A stretch of DNA of 64,000 nt from Aulostomus chinensis (lineage: Eukaryota; Chordata; Actinopteri; Syngnathiformes; Aulostomidae). The stretch's first letter is position 1, and the number at the start of each line of letters is the position of its first letter. Positions 48,796 to 62,164 of this stretch are shown here, piece by piece. The position numbers and the translations under genes were made by a program. Where the stretch lies: assembly GCA_037954235.1 (NCBI GenBank), contig JBBMOA010000013.1, forward strand, positions 12,073,001 through 12,137,000. The letters are read 5' to 3'. Below the pieces are notes generated by a model. The model was given only the letters and a program-made list of their open reading frames with translations, was not told where the DNA came from and did no database searches.

Positions 48796-51700
48796 CAATA
48801 ATCCCTTAAAAGTGGTTGTCAAAAAAGATACATACTGGAAGCAGAGTTATTTAAAGTTTCATACTTGTATACCATGATACTTGAATCCACAAACTGGACA
48901 GTAACAGTTTTAGGGCTGATACTAGTACAAATATGAGGGCGTGAAAAAAAAATCTGTACCTGAGGATATTCTTTCTTTAAGCGTTATTATAAAAAAAAAC
49001 ATGACGAAGATATTTGATGGAGACAGGATATTTTAGAATATGTATATTTGTAAATTACCCCAGGCCTTGTTTTCTGAATTGTGTTCTGTAAAAGAAAGTT
49101 TTCAGACTCAGACATATCGGACAAAATCTATGCGGATGTAGATGCACTTGCACGATACCTTCAAGGGCGACCTGTACTGCTGAGCATCTGTTCTATATTT
49201 TTATATCAGGGAGCAAAACTGAGAGAGAAAGTAAAATACAGGTGTGAGATGGTGTGATGTCGCCGCTGCGGGGGGCTCAAACCCGCACACAAGGGAACTG
49301 CCAGATTAAAATTTTGTCAAAGAGAACAGTTGCTGTTTTCAAAACTCGTTACTGTAGAATAAAGAGGATACAAATTCAAAGAACCTGAGGTGAATGTAGA
49401 AACGTGGGAATTTAATATTTACAGTTCAAATAAAAGCTATTTAAAAGCTGAAGATTGTTGAGGATCTGATGATTTAACAGCAGCTGGTTTGGACAACTGA
49501 AATTCAATTTTGGAATTTATAGAGAAAGTAAAGTACTGGTTCTTGTACTAATATGAAAAAGAGATTAATGTTTAAAAAAAAAAAAAAGGATCGTAAACTT
49601 AAAAGCTTTGTCTTTAGATTTCTTAGTTGCGGTCCTCAGCTCCTGTGTCGGGCAGCCAGAGACACAAATCCCTGTGTTTGACTTCACCCTGGGTGCCGCT
49701 GAGAGCTCAGCGTCCTTCAGAATCTCAAACCCACAACATTTGGAACTCTCAAAAAAATGTACATCGTCTTTTCAAAACTTGTGGGAAGCTAATGCCGCTT
49801 TCCAAAAATGCCCAAGATGATTGAATTCTGTCTCGGCTGTGAGCTCTCACTATCAGCCTTCTTATCTGACACAACATCACAATTTGATTTATTATTTAAT
49901 CCAACCCCACCCCCACCAACCCATGCCCCCACCCCCACCCACCCAGAACAGCTGCACTGTAACAATATCAGACATCACTTTCTATGATTCATGTCTTCCG
50001 AGAAGATCCAGTGTCACTCCACCATCAGCTCAGACCTCAGGAGGGAACGGGAACTCCAACCCGTCAATTAGGACGTTAAAATCAGCCACATCTTGTTTTT
50101 TTCTTTTCTTTTTACTGTGTCGACTGTTTTCCTGAAGGGCAGACATAAGCTTTAAAACAACATCAGCCCAGTTCCAGGATTTGATTGGGATGGACATAAA
50201 ATACTGCCCTCACATTTAATTTAGGTGACTAAACACATTTGTGTGCTGCTGCATGTCAGGAAATGACAGGTTCTGTTTCTTTCTTGTTGTTATTGCTCTC
50301 ATCTGTCCATTTCACTGAAGGCAACACAACCTGCTTAAATGTGATGGCTTACGGTTGCTGCTCGGTTGTTTTGCAAGTGATCATCAGGTGTTTCATTCTC
50401 TCGCCTGCAAAAAAAAAAAAGTAAAGGAGGTGAGGAATTTCTTGACCCTCTCCTACCAGCGAGACCCGAGCGTCGTCTAGACTTCTTTGCAAATCTAGCC
50501 CGCATGTTCACCTGTCTGTTAGCACCGGACTTGTCGTGTTCATACTAATATTAATTATACCAAACTCCATTAATCGGGAGAGGAACAGATGGCCGACAGA
50601 AAAAGAGAAAAGTGCCACATATTATTATTTTGGATACTGGGAGAGATGGTCAGGCTTCCAATAACCAGGATGTCGCCAACACACATTCTGTTCAGTCCTG
50701 AAATTGAGTCATCACCGACATGCAGGTAATAACTGAATATAGGCTGGCTATTTTTTCTGTGTTTTGTGTGTTGTCAAGTGTTACAGATTAAAGATTAGAA
50801 GAACTGCAAGCGAAATCCTGCAATCACCAGTCTCACAGTGATGTAATGGCTGCAGTCCCGTGATGTTGTCGCAGCTGCATGGAGGCATTGGTGACGTGCA
50901 GCTAAAAAAGATCCCTGCCAGTCACTTTGCTCGTTTATTCCTCTGGCTGAATGTTTGTGTTAAAATAAAAAAGACAAAATTCAATATTGTTGAGGTTATA
51001 AAACCATAAACCTTACAGTATTGTAATTTTTCACTGAAGCACACACATTTAATCGTCTAAAAATACAAGTGCCATAAAACAGGATTGTTACTTTAGTTGA
51101 GTATTGATACATAATTTTGCACCCTCATATACAAATACAGAGTTCTATGGGCATGTTCTTAATAGAAAAAGGAAAAAAAACTCACGGACAAAGGTCGTAA
51201 TAATTGGCGGTGGAAAGTGACATAATATAATTTAGCCTTTATGAAGATGTGAATACAATTTTATGTATTGAACATCATAAATATTTTTCCACGGTTTATC
51301 CACGTCCAAATTACTGCTGTATTTTTTTGGGAAATGTTAATTCGTCTGCAGGTAATTCTTCATGTATCTGACATTTGGGGGTGTGGACGTGCAGGAGACA
51401 TGAGACTGTGAAAGCGCCAGTTGTTAATGTGATCGCTGCGCTGATGGAGGGTTGCAACAGACCCGAGTCATCAATGACTTCTGTCTTTTTTGTGCTTATT
51501 ATTATCTGTTGGGGGAAAATTCCTAGAGAATGACATAATGGTGTAAGAATTTTTCTTACCAGGAGCAACTTTTCGTACAAGGAAGCTTTGTGAATACAAT
51601 TCCGCAACGATTCCCAGACTGCATCTCTCCAGTGAGATTATACCATGAGGGATTTTTTTTTTTTTTGCGTTCCTTCCTTGTATTTTTCTATAGTATATTG

Positions 51701-52874
51701 TGATTTGATTTAAAAAAAAAAATAGAAAAACGTGTGCATGCGCATGACTGACCTGCTCTGGTCTAATGGCGGGATGGCTGGAAAACCATTTCCACTCTGG
51801 TGTGTAGGGCCGGAGCTCAGGGGGTGAGGATATGTCAGGGAGGAGAAGCCGGTGATTCCCATCCAGGAGGCCTTTCGCAGGGGCGAGTTATTCTCCTCCT
51901 TGCAGAGCTGCTCGATTATTTGAAGCCCGAGGCTAGCACGGAGGAGGAAGAGGAGGAGGGGGAGGAGGAGGAGGAGGAGGAGGGGGGGGGGGAGGAGGGG
52001 TAGGAGGGGTAGGAGGAAGAGGAGGAGAGGGTGCCGCAATGGAGTTCCTAGCAGAGAGAAACCATAATCCCCAGTGTCTCTACCTTCTTACATAATCTTA
52101 AAGGGCGGGGTTGTTAGGAACCAGAACAACTGCACTACTGCCAGTTCATGTCCTCTGGTTTAGCCCAACCAGTTGATAGCTTCAGCTACACGTGCATTTA
52201 CGCTCCTTTATTGATCCAAAATGACACTTTTCTGAATTCAATTAGGGGTCAGTTGAATAGCATATTTCAGTGGGATTCTCAGATTTTATTCATTTATTTG
52301 TTTTTTCCAAATGACGACTCAAGGGTTAAGTCAGTATTAGTCAAGTTTTCTTTAGAGATCAGTTCAGGTTTACTGGATGAGGCAGCGTAGTGGAATAAGT
52401 ATTCAACTCAAACAAGCTGTTGCTGAGTTTGATCAGTTCCTTAATCTCCAACGAACACGTGCTGAAGAAGGATCCAGAGTACACAGTCACTCGAGCTTTT
52501 ATACAGTCTTTGCTGCCGGGCGGATTAACACCCATCTACCCTTCAGGTTACCTTTTAAGGTTATAGGAACATAAAATCTACTGTCCTATAAAAAAGGAGG
52601 TAGAAGTCGAACCCTTGTCAGGTTGCAATGCAGAAACAGGACGTCGAATACGAGACTTTTTTTTTCCAGACATGCGATTGTCTCAAACTTAAAGTGACTT
52701 AACCACAGAGTTCAATCATTCCAACACACATGCAATATTGACATTTTCCATTCCAGGCAGAACTCTGAAAATTAGTCGAATATTACGTGAACGTAAACAT
52801 AGTGATGAATGTACAGAGTGATTCTACTACTTCTAGTAGTAGTTGATGTTATATGAGCCCTTTCAAAGACAGAG

Positions 52875-52938
<64 letters not shown>

Positions 52939-52941
52939 CTC

Positions 52942-52980
<39 letters not shown>

Positions 52981-53262
52981 CCAAGCTGAAATCATTTATT
53001 CAACCAGCAAGTTTTTTTCTTGAATGGAGATGACACAGGCGGAAGATAAGACAATGTACAAGAGGAATCATTGTGGAAAAAATTATGTCTCAGCTTCTGT
53101 TTACATTTGAACAAAAAAAATGGCATGTCCAACATTATTCATGACCTTCTCAATAATCAATGGAAAAACCTTAATTGAAGCTGAGAAACTGAGATTATCT
53201 AATCTTCTGGGAGACGCCAGGGGTGTGATGATTTTGTTTATTTATTTATTTATTTTTATATG

Positions 53263-53297
<35 letters not shown>

Positions 53298-54528
53298 TAT
53301 AGAGAGGGGAGTGGGTGTACTGACAGACCAGCGCTGCCAGCATGCCTAAAAGTGATCCAGCAGCAAGAGTTAGAGAATAAAAGGGAGGTGACACTGAGGG
53401 ACCTGTGACAATGAAGCATTTGCCTGAATCCAGATCAACGCAGTCAAGAGTACATGGTAAAAGCCTCATCAAGAAAAGAGCCAGAGGGCCCAATGAAGCT
53501 GCTCTTTTATGCAGGGAAATCACAGTTGTACCTCCAGTGACCCAGTTTATTTGAAGAAATGTAACTCGAAGCAGAAAGTGCAAAAGGAGTGCTGTTTGCT
53601 TTTATGACAGACCAGTCTGGGTCATGCTTTGTGTGTTCTGTAAACCTCCTCTGTTTCTCCAGGCAACATCTTTGTGGTGAGTTTGTCTGTAGCAGACCTG
53701 GTCGTGGCGTTGTACCCCTACCCCTTGGTCTTGACCGCCATCTTCCACAATGACTGGACCATGGGTGACCTGCACTGCCAGGCCAGCGGCTTCATCATGG
53801 GCCTCAGTGTCATTGGCTCCATCTTCAACATCACGGCCATCGCCATCAATCGGTACTGCTACATCTGCCACAGCCTCCAGTACGACCGTCTGTACAGCCT
53901 GAGGAATACTTGCTGCTACCTGGGTCTCACCTGGGTGCTCACCGCCATCGCCACGGTGCCCAACTTCTTTGTGGGATCGCTGCAGTATGACCCTCGCATC
54001 TACTCGTGCACCTTCGCTCAGACGGTCAGCTCGTACTACACCATCTCTGTGGTGATCATTCACTTCCTGATCCCGCTGCTGGTGGTGTCTTACTGCTACA
54101 TGAGGATATGGGTGCGGGTGATTCAAGTGAAGCATCGGGTTAAACCGGAACAAAGGACCAAACTGAAATCGAGTGATGTGAGGAATTTCCTGACTATGTT
54201 TATGGTGTTTGTGTTGTTTGCTGTGTGCTGGGCTCCGTTGAACCTCATCGGCCTGGCAGTAGCTATAAACCCTGTGAAAGTTGCACCGAACATACCTGAG
54301 TGGCTCTTTGTCACGAGCTATTTCATGGCATATTTCAACAGCTGCCTCAACGCCATCATATATGGACTACTGAACCAAAACTTCCGTAAAGAGTACAAGA
54401 CTATCCTCCTGGCTCTGTGTATGCCACGCCTGCTCCTCATGGAGACCTCCAGGTGTGCCACAGAGGGCCTGAAGAGTAAACCCTCAGCAGCTGCAACCAA
54501 CAATAATGTGGCAGAGTTAAATGTGTAA
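42375..54528 (+). CDS. mtnr1c: Melatonin receptor, Mel1c type
   Basis: Seven-transmembrane Gi/o-coupled melatonin receptor. Two exons, 42375-42570 and 53663-54528, split after the first base of the Gly66 codon in the segment KLRNAG|NIFVVSL; 353 residues. The N-terminus has two glycosylation sites (Asn9, Asn17). Family marks: NRYCYICHS at 128-136 in place of DRY, NAIIY at 295-299 in place of NPxxY, and the Cys104-Cys181 disulfide pair. Asn166, Gln185, His199 and Trp255 correspond to human MT1 ligand-site residues shifted by four. The phrases FNITAIAINRY, VPNFFVGSLQYDPR, IQVKHRV and TEGLKSKPS with a final TNNN favour Mel1c over Mel1a/Mel1b from memory of chicken and frog Mel1c. The short tail lacks the long extension of mammalian GPR50. 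Mel1d, a fish-retained fourth subtype, remains possible. The start follows an in-frame stop at 42366. No damage seen. Confidence 0.9.
42725..42946. repeat. AT-rich microsatellite/minisatellite
   Basis: Mostly (AT)n with (CT)n at 42786-42801 and four dispersed copies of TATGTACACATACAT spaced about 25-35 bases apart. Open frames of Tyr/Ile across it are artefacts. Confidence 0.95.
48731..48794. repeat. (CTTT)n tetranucleotide microsatellite
   Basis: About 16 TTTC units. The Lys/Glu/Arg open frame on the - strand is an artefact. Confidence 0.97.
51937..52031. repeat. (GGA)n purine tract
   Basis: About 95 bases of almost pure G and A on the + strand, including ten consecutive G. Triplex- or quadruplex-prone; in the mtnr1c intron. 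Confidence 0.9.
52867..52946. repeat. AT microsatellite bounded by inverted arms
   Basis: Left arm AGACAGAGTATGTATA at 52867 and right arm TACACATACTCTGTCT ending at 52946 are reverse complements except for one base. The (TA)n between them is self-complementary, making an 80-bp near-palindrome. More (AT)n continues to 52976. Confidence 0.9.
53236..53297. repeat. (TTTA)n(TA)n(TG)n compound microsatellite
   Basis: TTTA units, then TA, then TG, in the last 0.5 kb of the mtnr1c intron. Confidence 0.95.
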
Positions 54529-54960
54529 ATTTCACTCTGAGATGGTGTTTCTCTGAAGCCTCACATGGATGTGTTACCATGATTCACCCAGTGCCTTCAG
54601 ATATGCTGTGTGTATCATTTCCCAGTTGGGAAGATGTAATCATGTTCGGAGCGGTCATGTCAGACGCTCCCTCATGTTGTGTCATCACGACAATTGTGCT
54701 CAGAGACCGACTGACAAAACCGGCTGGTGAAAAAAAAAAAAGGAAAATCCTGATTCAATACTCACCAAAAACATTTGGTTCATGGAGCAGCTGTTAGAAT
54801 TTCTCTCCAGAAATCTCAATTTCTCCAGTATAGTCTGTTTCCTGGCCGTCGTCAACCCCATCCCAGTACGTTCACATCACATGCACTCAAGTGACTCACG
54901 GCGTACTTCATACAGATTATTATGGGTACAATACGAACAGCCAATAAATACATCTTTAAT
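54529..54960 (+). other. mtnr1c: Presumed mtnr1c 3' UTR
   Basis: From the stop codon to the first AATAAA at 54943-54948, about 415 bases on. No coding content. The true 3' end could be further downstream. Confidence 0.5.
54943..54948 (+). terminator. mtnr1c: Candidate mtnr1c polyadenylation signal AATAAA
   Basis: First canonical hexamer after the mtnr1c stop. The downstream sequence is T-rich rather than clearly GT-rich, so support is moderate. Confidence 0.45.
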
Positions 54961-54988
54961 TCTCTCACTCTTCAAATGCAGCATTCAT

Positions 54989-55011
54989 GGGGGGGGGGGG
55001 GGGGGGGGGGG
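54989..55011. repeat. Poly-G run of 23
   Basis: Twenty-three uninterrupted G, the longest in the window, about 40 bases past the candidate mtnr1c polyadenylation signal. Its length is likely unreliable in assembly. Confidence 0.9.
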
Positions 55012-55019
55012 ACCTGAAG

Positions 55020-58000
55020 GCTGTTTTTTTTTTAATTCAATGCTTCAAAATGAAGCTCAATTGCCAAGGATTTAATACTTTTATTTGAGGGTTTTGTGAA
55101 TTCTACAACTTGGATAGGTGCCGATCTAGACACACACATTAGCTGCTGTATAAGCTATGGTGAACTTAGCATTATTTAATCCTGTGTTTATAGACATTAG
55201 GCTCCTTTTCACTGGGAATGTCGACTGCATTAATTCACTGTGATAATCTTTTGCCCTTAGGCTTGTCTATTGAGCAATTATGCCCTCACACAAAACACTG
55301 GTATGATTGTGGAAGATGTTGCTCGGGTTTCAATTCATTAAATTTCAACAAATATCAAAACAGGCTTTGTGCATTTATGAAAGAAGATGTGCCTTATATG
55401 TACAGTATGAATTTAAACCTGTCATCGTAATTATTGGATTTATCCGATAACATGTATTTAGTGGTGTGTAAAAGGTGTTGCATTAACAGATCATGAATGA
55501 TTTAAGGAATTAGAGAAATTCCTAAACAAATTGGGAAATAATGAATGCTAAACATAACTAGTTTTCTTGTTTACTTAAGGCCTAGGGGACACGATATGCA
55601 TCATGGAGACAAGATGTAATCTGGTGATAGTGCAAGTGTGCCTGAGCACATGTCACCCAAGCAAAGATAGGCTCTGACAGCCTCAAAGAATAACTTCTCA
55701 CAGCAAACAAACTGTGGTTCACCTCACAAGAAGCCCTACAGATTTCAGCGTGATACATTCTTGATACGACGTGGCACTGTAACATTAAAAACCGACCCAT
55801 TTTGATTGTCTACTTCAAAGATGTATGAATATTCTCAGCCTATTTTACATTCAGATCCATTTGTTCTGCTGTGATATGATGTTCAAACTTGGACAGCCTG
55901 CCTGATGTCTGACTAAAGACGCTGCAACATGGAATGTGACTCTTTGATGGATCTTGGATCAGTAAAGATAGACTCAGGCTGTCTTCTAGCGCCAGGTGCT
56001 GTCAAGTTGCACAGCGGGAAAATGGCTCAAACCTTCTGCTTGTAATTGTAGAGATGTGGAGAAGGAACAGCCCACATGCTAGAGCAAAGACAGCCACAGA
56101 TGAGTGGATAAAGTGGCTCCAGGGAAGATGACAGTTTTGGCTCCACCACACCAACGAGTCATAGACTAATGGAAGGGTCATCCCTCTTCCTTTTCCTCCT
56201 CTCACCTTCCTCTCATCATTCTCCCTCTGTCTCTCTCTTCTCTGCTTGCTACCTGCTATTCCATTCATCATTTATCTTCCAGAGCATCTTAGAGGAATAG
56301 TTTTGTGACATTTGGAGAAATACAGGTTGTTGTTTTTTTCTGTCTGGCAGATATGAGCTGCAACAATCGAGTGTAACGAAAATGCTACAAACAAGGGAAC
56401 AAGTTCGCTTGTTGGTGCTAACATTAAAAAACTAAACTGTCCATCACCATAGGCTTTTAGGCTTGCTAACAGCTACATCCCTTTAGCAAAAAAAAAAAAT
56501 TCCCATGTTGCATTATGCCTGTGATACGAGTGTGGAAAATCTATTTTTCTAACTTAACAGATAAACAAGATGTCTTTCACAGTAAAAAGTTCATAAACAC
56601 AAGTATGTCCTTAAGTTCAAGGACGGTGTTATTTTTTCCGTATAATCATGTATTGATGCAGCTGGGAATTTGAAAACTTCCCCTCTGGAAATGTCCCACT
56701 TTCCAGTTAAGAGCATTCACGTAATAACAGGCAACGTGGTCGCTTCCAGCAAATCTGCATCATATCTGCTGTCAAGATAGAGAAAAATGACAAAACAACC
56801 TTGTCGGCACACACAGATTCACCAAATAAGCCTTGAATCTCAAGAGGTCAAAATTTCAACTGGTTTCTGTTCATTAAAAGTATTGGCAGTGTTATTTGGC
56901 TAGCTAGGAGGCTAACATTGTAACTACATATCATAGGCTTTAAAAGTAAACAGCAAAGTCTGTTTTCATCAGAATGACCTGCACCTGCATGTTGCAAGAA
57001 CATTTATTTTTCCGACCTGTTTTCGCAGACTAAAGGATCTGAGTATTTTCGTCTCATCTTCGTCAAAGAAAACCCTTTTAGTTGTGGAAAAAGTCTGATA
57101 TTTCGGTCTAGATCTTTCAGTGAACGTGGTTGACATCTAAGATGATGAAAACTGGACATTCTGGGTTAGTTTTCGTCAGTGAAAATGGACCTTGATGTCC
57201 TTGCCGTGAGTCTTTATGTATCGCTTCAGGTCTTTTAGGCAGCTGATTTTGATTTCACCCTTGTATTTTTTACGAAAATATACATTTGTTTAAGACTTGT
57301 AATTTGAATATTTTTAATTTTGGTCTGGTTTTAGTTGATCTAATCTGAAAAGGATATTTGATGGATCTCGGAGTTCTCAAAAACTTCCCTCGTTCCTGGT
57401 GGGATATTTTTAGTTTGACGGCCGTTCTTTGTTTTCTGTCTGAGACGTGAGAATGTTCCCTCTTCCCAGTTGTTCAGAAACATACTTAAAGTACGTGTTT
57501 CGATCTCTCTGTGATTTGGGTTTATATAGAACTTCCGATGTCTCACAGTCTGGTTTCTCTCTAATGTCGCCTCACTTTGGCAACCTCTACCAGGTAAGTT
57601 CTCAACAGCCACGTATCATCATAAATCATGTGCTGTCTTATGGAATATCACAATTTTATACAGATCATACAAATTTTCACGGGTTTCTTATGTTGTTTAA
57701 AATAGCATGTAAGTGTTTATTATTTACGTGTTTATTTTTTTACTATTACGCAGAAACGGACCAATTTCAAGACGGGTGGGCGGTAAATTTGATGTTGACT
57801 GAGGATATGAAGCTCTATTGCTCCAAATCCCTGCTTTTACTTGTTCCATTGCGGTATGTGAGCAAGATTTTCTCAGAAATTTGTGGCAGATAAAGGTTAT
57901 TTCCACAGCTGCAGAGCGCTGTCGCCGCAAATGTGGTTAACACAAAATGGATGAGCAATGAGGCATTTTATGACCCAGCACTAGCAGAACAGACGTAACT

Positions 58001-61000
58001 CCTCCCTTTGCACCGAGGAATTCCTAGCTCTTGCACATCACTGCATTTTACAACGGCAGGGTCTCACTGTGGGACTGCTGCCACGATAGCAAGTCTCCTA
58101 ATGGGTTTGTGCAATGGATTTAGCACTGCCTGTGTTCTCATGCATATAATGTGTTCCTACATGTCCCGATGGGCCACGGGTCACAATAATACCAAGACAT
58201 TCTAGGTGTCAGGGGTCCGAGGAAGCCAATGAGAGCAGGAAATGGGGATGATGGTGATTATTTGCGTCAGATTTCTTGACTTTATTTTTGAGACAGAATC
58301 ATATACAGCGAAGGGGATTATGGGTGTAAATGTTTAATTACGTGTACATGACAAAAAATTTCCCAGGCTCCCTGTTTGTTGAAATAACCTCTGGTGTGCC
58401 GTGGTGCCCCTTTTGGAAGACGATGCTTTATTTGAAGACGCTATAATGGGTAGCTGTCAACCAGTATTTAAAGGTCTAAGATGGCTTATTGACAGAAACA
58501 GACTGCAACTGGAATGGTTTCATTTGTGTGTAATTACCTGAAACTAAGAGTAGGATTATGTTCATCAGCTGAAAAAGAGTACTTTACATGTACAAAGGAA
58601 GCAACCACAGAAACTCCAAAATTTAAGGCCGATCCCATTTATCCACTGCACCGGGAGCACATTTCTATGCTGGGACTCTGCTAATCGTCTTATTTCTTCT
58701 ATCAAACATGTTAACATTTTATAAGTAGTAATTAAATGAAGTTGCTATCTGGAGAATTTTCTGATCAGTTTTTTTTTTTTAATTATTATTATTGTATTGT
58801 GGGCTTGCACTTTTAAATAACTGATCATGTGACCAGAGTCACATGATCACGAAGGAACATTTACAGGCCGACATCACGCCCTTTTACGAAAAGAGATTTA
58901 TTGTTGTTTACATTCTTCCTTCATTAAAACCTGTTTGAGGTCCCGCCCTCCGTTACTGTGGAACACAGACCCAACACCCGGCGCTTTCTCTGAGGATTCC
59001 AGTCATGCAGGACTGAATTATTCTCTCATCTTTTCTAACTGTGTTTGAACACTTGATTCTTGGTCGTACCGGGCCTCTCATGGGCATGCACGTGTGCAGA
59101 AGTTTAGTGACCTGATATCACCGGAGAAAACTAAAAAGTGAACCAGAATAACTTTTTCAAAATGGAGAACTTTTGTTCTCAATAAACCCATGATGTGGAC
59201 CTTTGAATATGGATTAGTGTGCCGATTAGCCTTGCCATTCTTCAGAGAGTCCGTTGACATGACAGTAATTGGCGCTCACTTTCCAGCTGAGCGTCCTTGC
59301 ACTTGAAGTCGGAGCATGATGAGGGTCGCTCCCTCTATCTCATGAAAGACAGACGTTTGAGAGTCACGAACGAAGAAAACACGAGTTCAAAGGCGTATGA
59401 ACGCTGCTGGCTAATTTTAGCAAATATTTGATGCTTGCAAAAAATATTGCAAACCTCTAAGACTTCACGTATCTCAAACTGAATCCCACCACATCTCTGC
59501 AGAACCACTAGGAGGACGCGGACGCTCTTGTTTATGAAAAAGATGATGCAGAGAATTCCAAGACGTTTGACACACTGTCAGCACTCACCCGGCTGGGTCA
59601 GGGCTGATACCGCAGATGGTGTGTTGAACCACTTTCAACAAAAACGAAAATGCTGTTTTTTATAGCATGTCCATATTAACACTAGAATCAATGTGTTCCT
59701 GGTACAGATTTATCATTCCTTTCACAGCTCCCTCCTTTGCTTAAATCAGCCTTTTTCTTTCAATGTACAATGGCCCTTTAAACAGGAAAAAGTACAAGGA
59801 CAGTTTTCTTGCGGTAAAGATTGTAAGATTATGATTGTCAACGCACCACAAAACGTGACAGTCTCAGGGGATTCGATTAGGATTTCTTAGTCTGAAGACC
59901 TTTGTTGATATCTTAACACAACACTTGAGTTTGGGCGCATAAAAACATGTGGGTTCAGAAAACACAAAGAGTTTAAGACATACGAGTCTGAAGCAAATAT
60001 GGTGAACTGACGAATCCTGAACTGTAAATTTAATGCAATTTGATACAAAAAAAAAATGACACCAATCACTAATGAGTCAAACAAAGCACAGTTACTCAAA
60101 ACTATTAGTACAGTGTGTGTATGTTACTGTCCACCACGAAGGGAGATGTACAGTAAATCCAGCCTGTAGTGAAAAAGATGTGAAAATCAGCATGAACATG
60201 TTGATGCGAAATTTTAATAATACCAAAATATAAAAATATCCTAATTGGATCCTTGAATGTGGGATGTTTCCACCTGTTACCAAATTAAAGGAAAACACTG
60301 AAATGAAATGATAGTCAGTCCTAACTTTGCTGATGGATGACAAATGAAGTTGTCACCTCAGCAAGAAACCTCATTTACAGTCATGATTCCCTGTTGGGGC
60401 ACTTTGAGAAGGACACTGTGGCTTAGTCAAAACAACAGGTGTGGGATGCTGGGTGCCACGAGGGTGAAACAGAGTTCTGGTGACAATCGGAATGCAAAAA
60501 GCGTAGCTGGGGAGTCCATATGGACAGAGCCATGGGAAATGCTTCCAGAAGGTCAGAGGTCAAGATCCATGAGGATTGGCAACCTAGTATTGAACTTTCG
60601 ATGGAAGACCCTTTGACCAAATCTACACACTGGGATTCCATGGAGAACACGATGTTTGTGAAGCTCCTATTTTTGACATGAATGTTTTGTTAATATTCAT
60701 AATCCCACTGTAACGGGGTGAACATGTGCGGCCAGGGAAGGTTGGGTACGGTCATCGCTGGCTCTCCTCTATTCCCAAAGCTCACCACAATAAACCGTTT
60801 AATTAAATTCAAGCGCTTGCATCTGTTTCCAGAGAAAATACAACCCCAGTGTATTTGGAGGATGTAATTTTGATCTGGAGTAATTACTGGTGTTTACCTA
60901 TTTATTAAAAACGGTCAGTGTTTGTTTTAGGACTGTGTTTGGCTGAAGATAATCCATGATATGATTTAAAAAAAAAAAAAGTAAGTTGCTGTGTGAGATT

Positions 61001-62150
61001 TGAGAAAGTAACAATGATGCGCCAAGGCTCTGAAATGAGATCTTCACATAAAACAGAAAAAAAAAAATGAAAATTTCCTTGAAATTAACATTGATTTGAT
61101 TTAATACTTTCAGACAAAAAAAAACCCCAACATATTCTCTGATTATGTGACTATGTGCAGTTCTTTTCATAAAAAAACAATGTGAAATAACAGTGGCAGT
61201 ATAATTATCATCATTAAAAATCTGGTTTATATAATCTCTCTGCATGACAGGCAGAGACGATTAAATAATGGCACCTGCATACATTGACATTAAATGAAAT
61301 AAATGTATTTAAAGTGGCTGCTGTCAATCAAGACAGGTGTTCAAAAATGCTCTTCTGTTCATTCTGTTTATCTCCAAAGTTCAAAATCTATCTTAACATC
61401 ACAAAGAAAGCAGAAAATGTTTTTTGTCTCATCCAAGGAGACATTCACATCTCACTTGAACAAATATCTATGGAGTGGAGGCTTTTGTGAAAGAATCTAC
61501 GTGACGTTTTGAACACACGTTACTTAACTGCTCCCGGTGATTTCTGCTCGGTCCCCTTTGAGCATCTTTTCAAATGAAATGTGTCTTGGAGAAGCTGCCG
61601 AGCAAAGGACAAAGCCAACTAGAGCAGAAAGTGCCGCTCCTTGACACTCAGCCAGGAAGACTTCAATCAGAAAAAGTCGATGCGCTCACACTAAATGTAC
61701 ATATGTAGCACCAAATGGACCAAATGTTATTTCACACGAACGCGAGTTGCATCACTCAGGGAGCAACATACTGTAGATGTGCTGGTACATCCCCTGAAGA
61801 CACTGACGTCACGTTCTGCTTTATTTCCACTAAAGATGCAAGTTAAGATCGATTACAATGGAATGATACATTCAAATGCATCCTCTCTGTTTTTGTGTCC
61901 TCAGGGTTTCCTGATATGGGGGTGGAGAGTACACAGGATATGAAAGAGCAATTGTAACTTTTTCTTTTAATGTCTCTTGGACAGCGTGATAAGATCAGGA
62001 TGGGTGTGGCTATGGAGTTCTTCATATAAAGTTGGTGTTAAAAAGTCATACATTCCATTTCTAAAAGCCTTTACATTGAGAACGCTCCAGGCGATAATGA
62101 TTTGAAACAGCTGACAGACATGACTTGTAGTCTTATTTATTTAGACATAA
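55020..62150. other. Intergenic DNA downstream of mtnr1c, no gene seen
   Basis: About 7 kb of AT-rich sequence. The longest open frame (148 codons, 57447-57893) has no domain signature and no splice partner. A segment at 56286-56330 (GAATAGTTTTGTGACATTTG, then GAGAAATAC) resembles the start of a common fish repeat. No RNA gene recognised. Confidence 0.45.
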
Positions 62151-62164
62151 TAAAATGAACAAGA

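Larger units (their letters stand above)
42571..53662 (+). other. mtnr1c: mtnr1c intron 1 (11.1 kb)
   Basis: Donor GCAG|GTGAGG at 42571, acceptor TTTCTCCAG ending at 53662. A single long intron at this position is typical of vertebrate melatonin receptors. It contains AT-rich and purine-rich repeats (42725, 48731, 51937, 52867, 53236) and otherwise sequence with no exon I could support. No nested gene seen. Confidence 0.85.

Noticed and set aside
48385..48822. 145-codon open frame on the - strand
   Set aside because: Starts in non-coding DNA and runs through a (CTTT)n microsatellite, giving an artificial Lys/Glu/Arg repeat.
53602..54153. 183-codon - strand frame opposite mtnr1c exon 2
   Set aside because: Shadow frame of the receptor coding exon; the + strand has all melatonin receptor marks.
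57447..57893. 148-codon open frame on the + strand
   Set aside because: No domain, hydrophobic pattern of AT-rich noise, and no splice sites or neighbouring exons that would make a gene.
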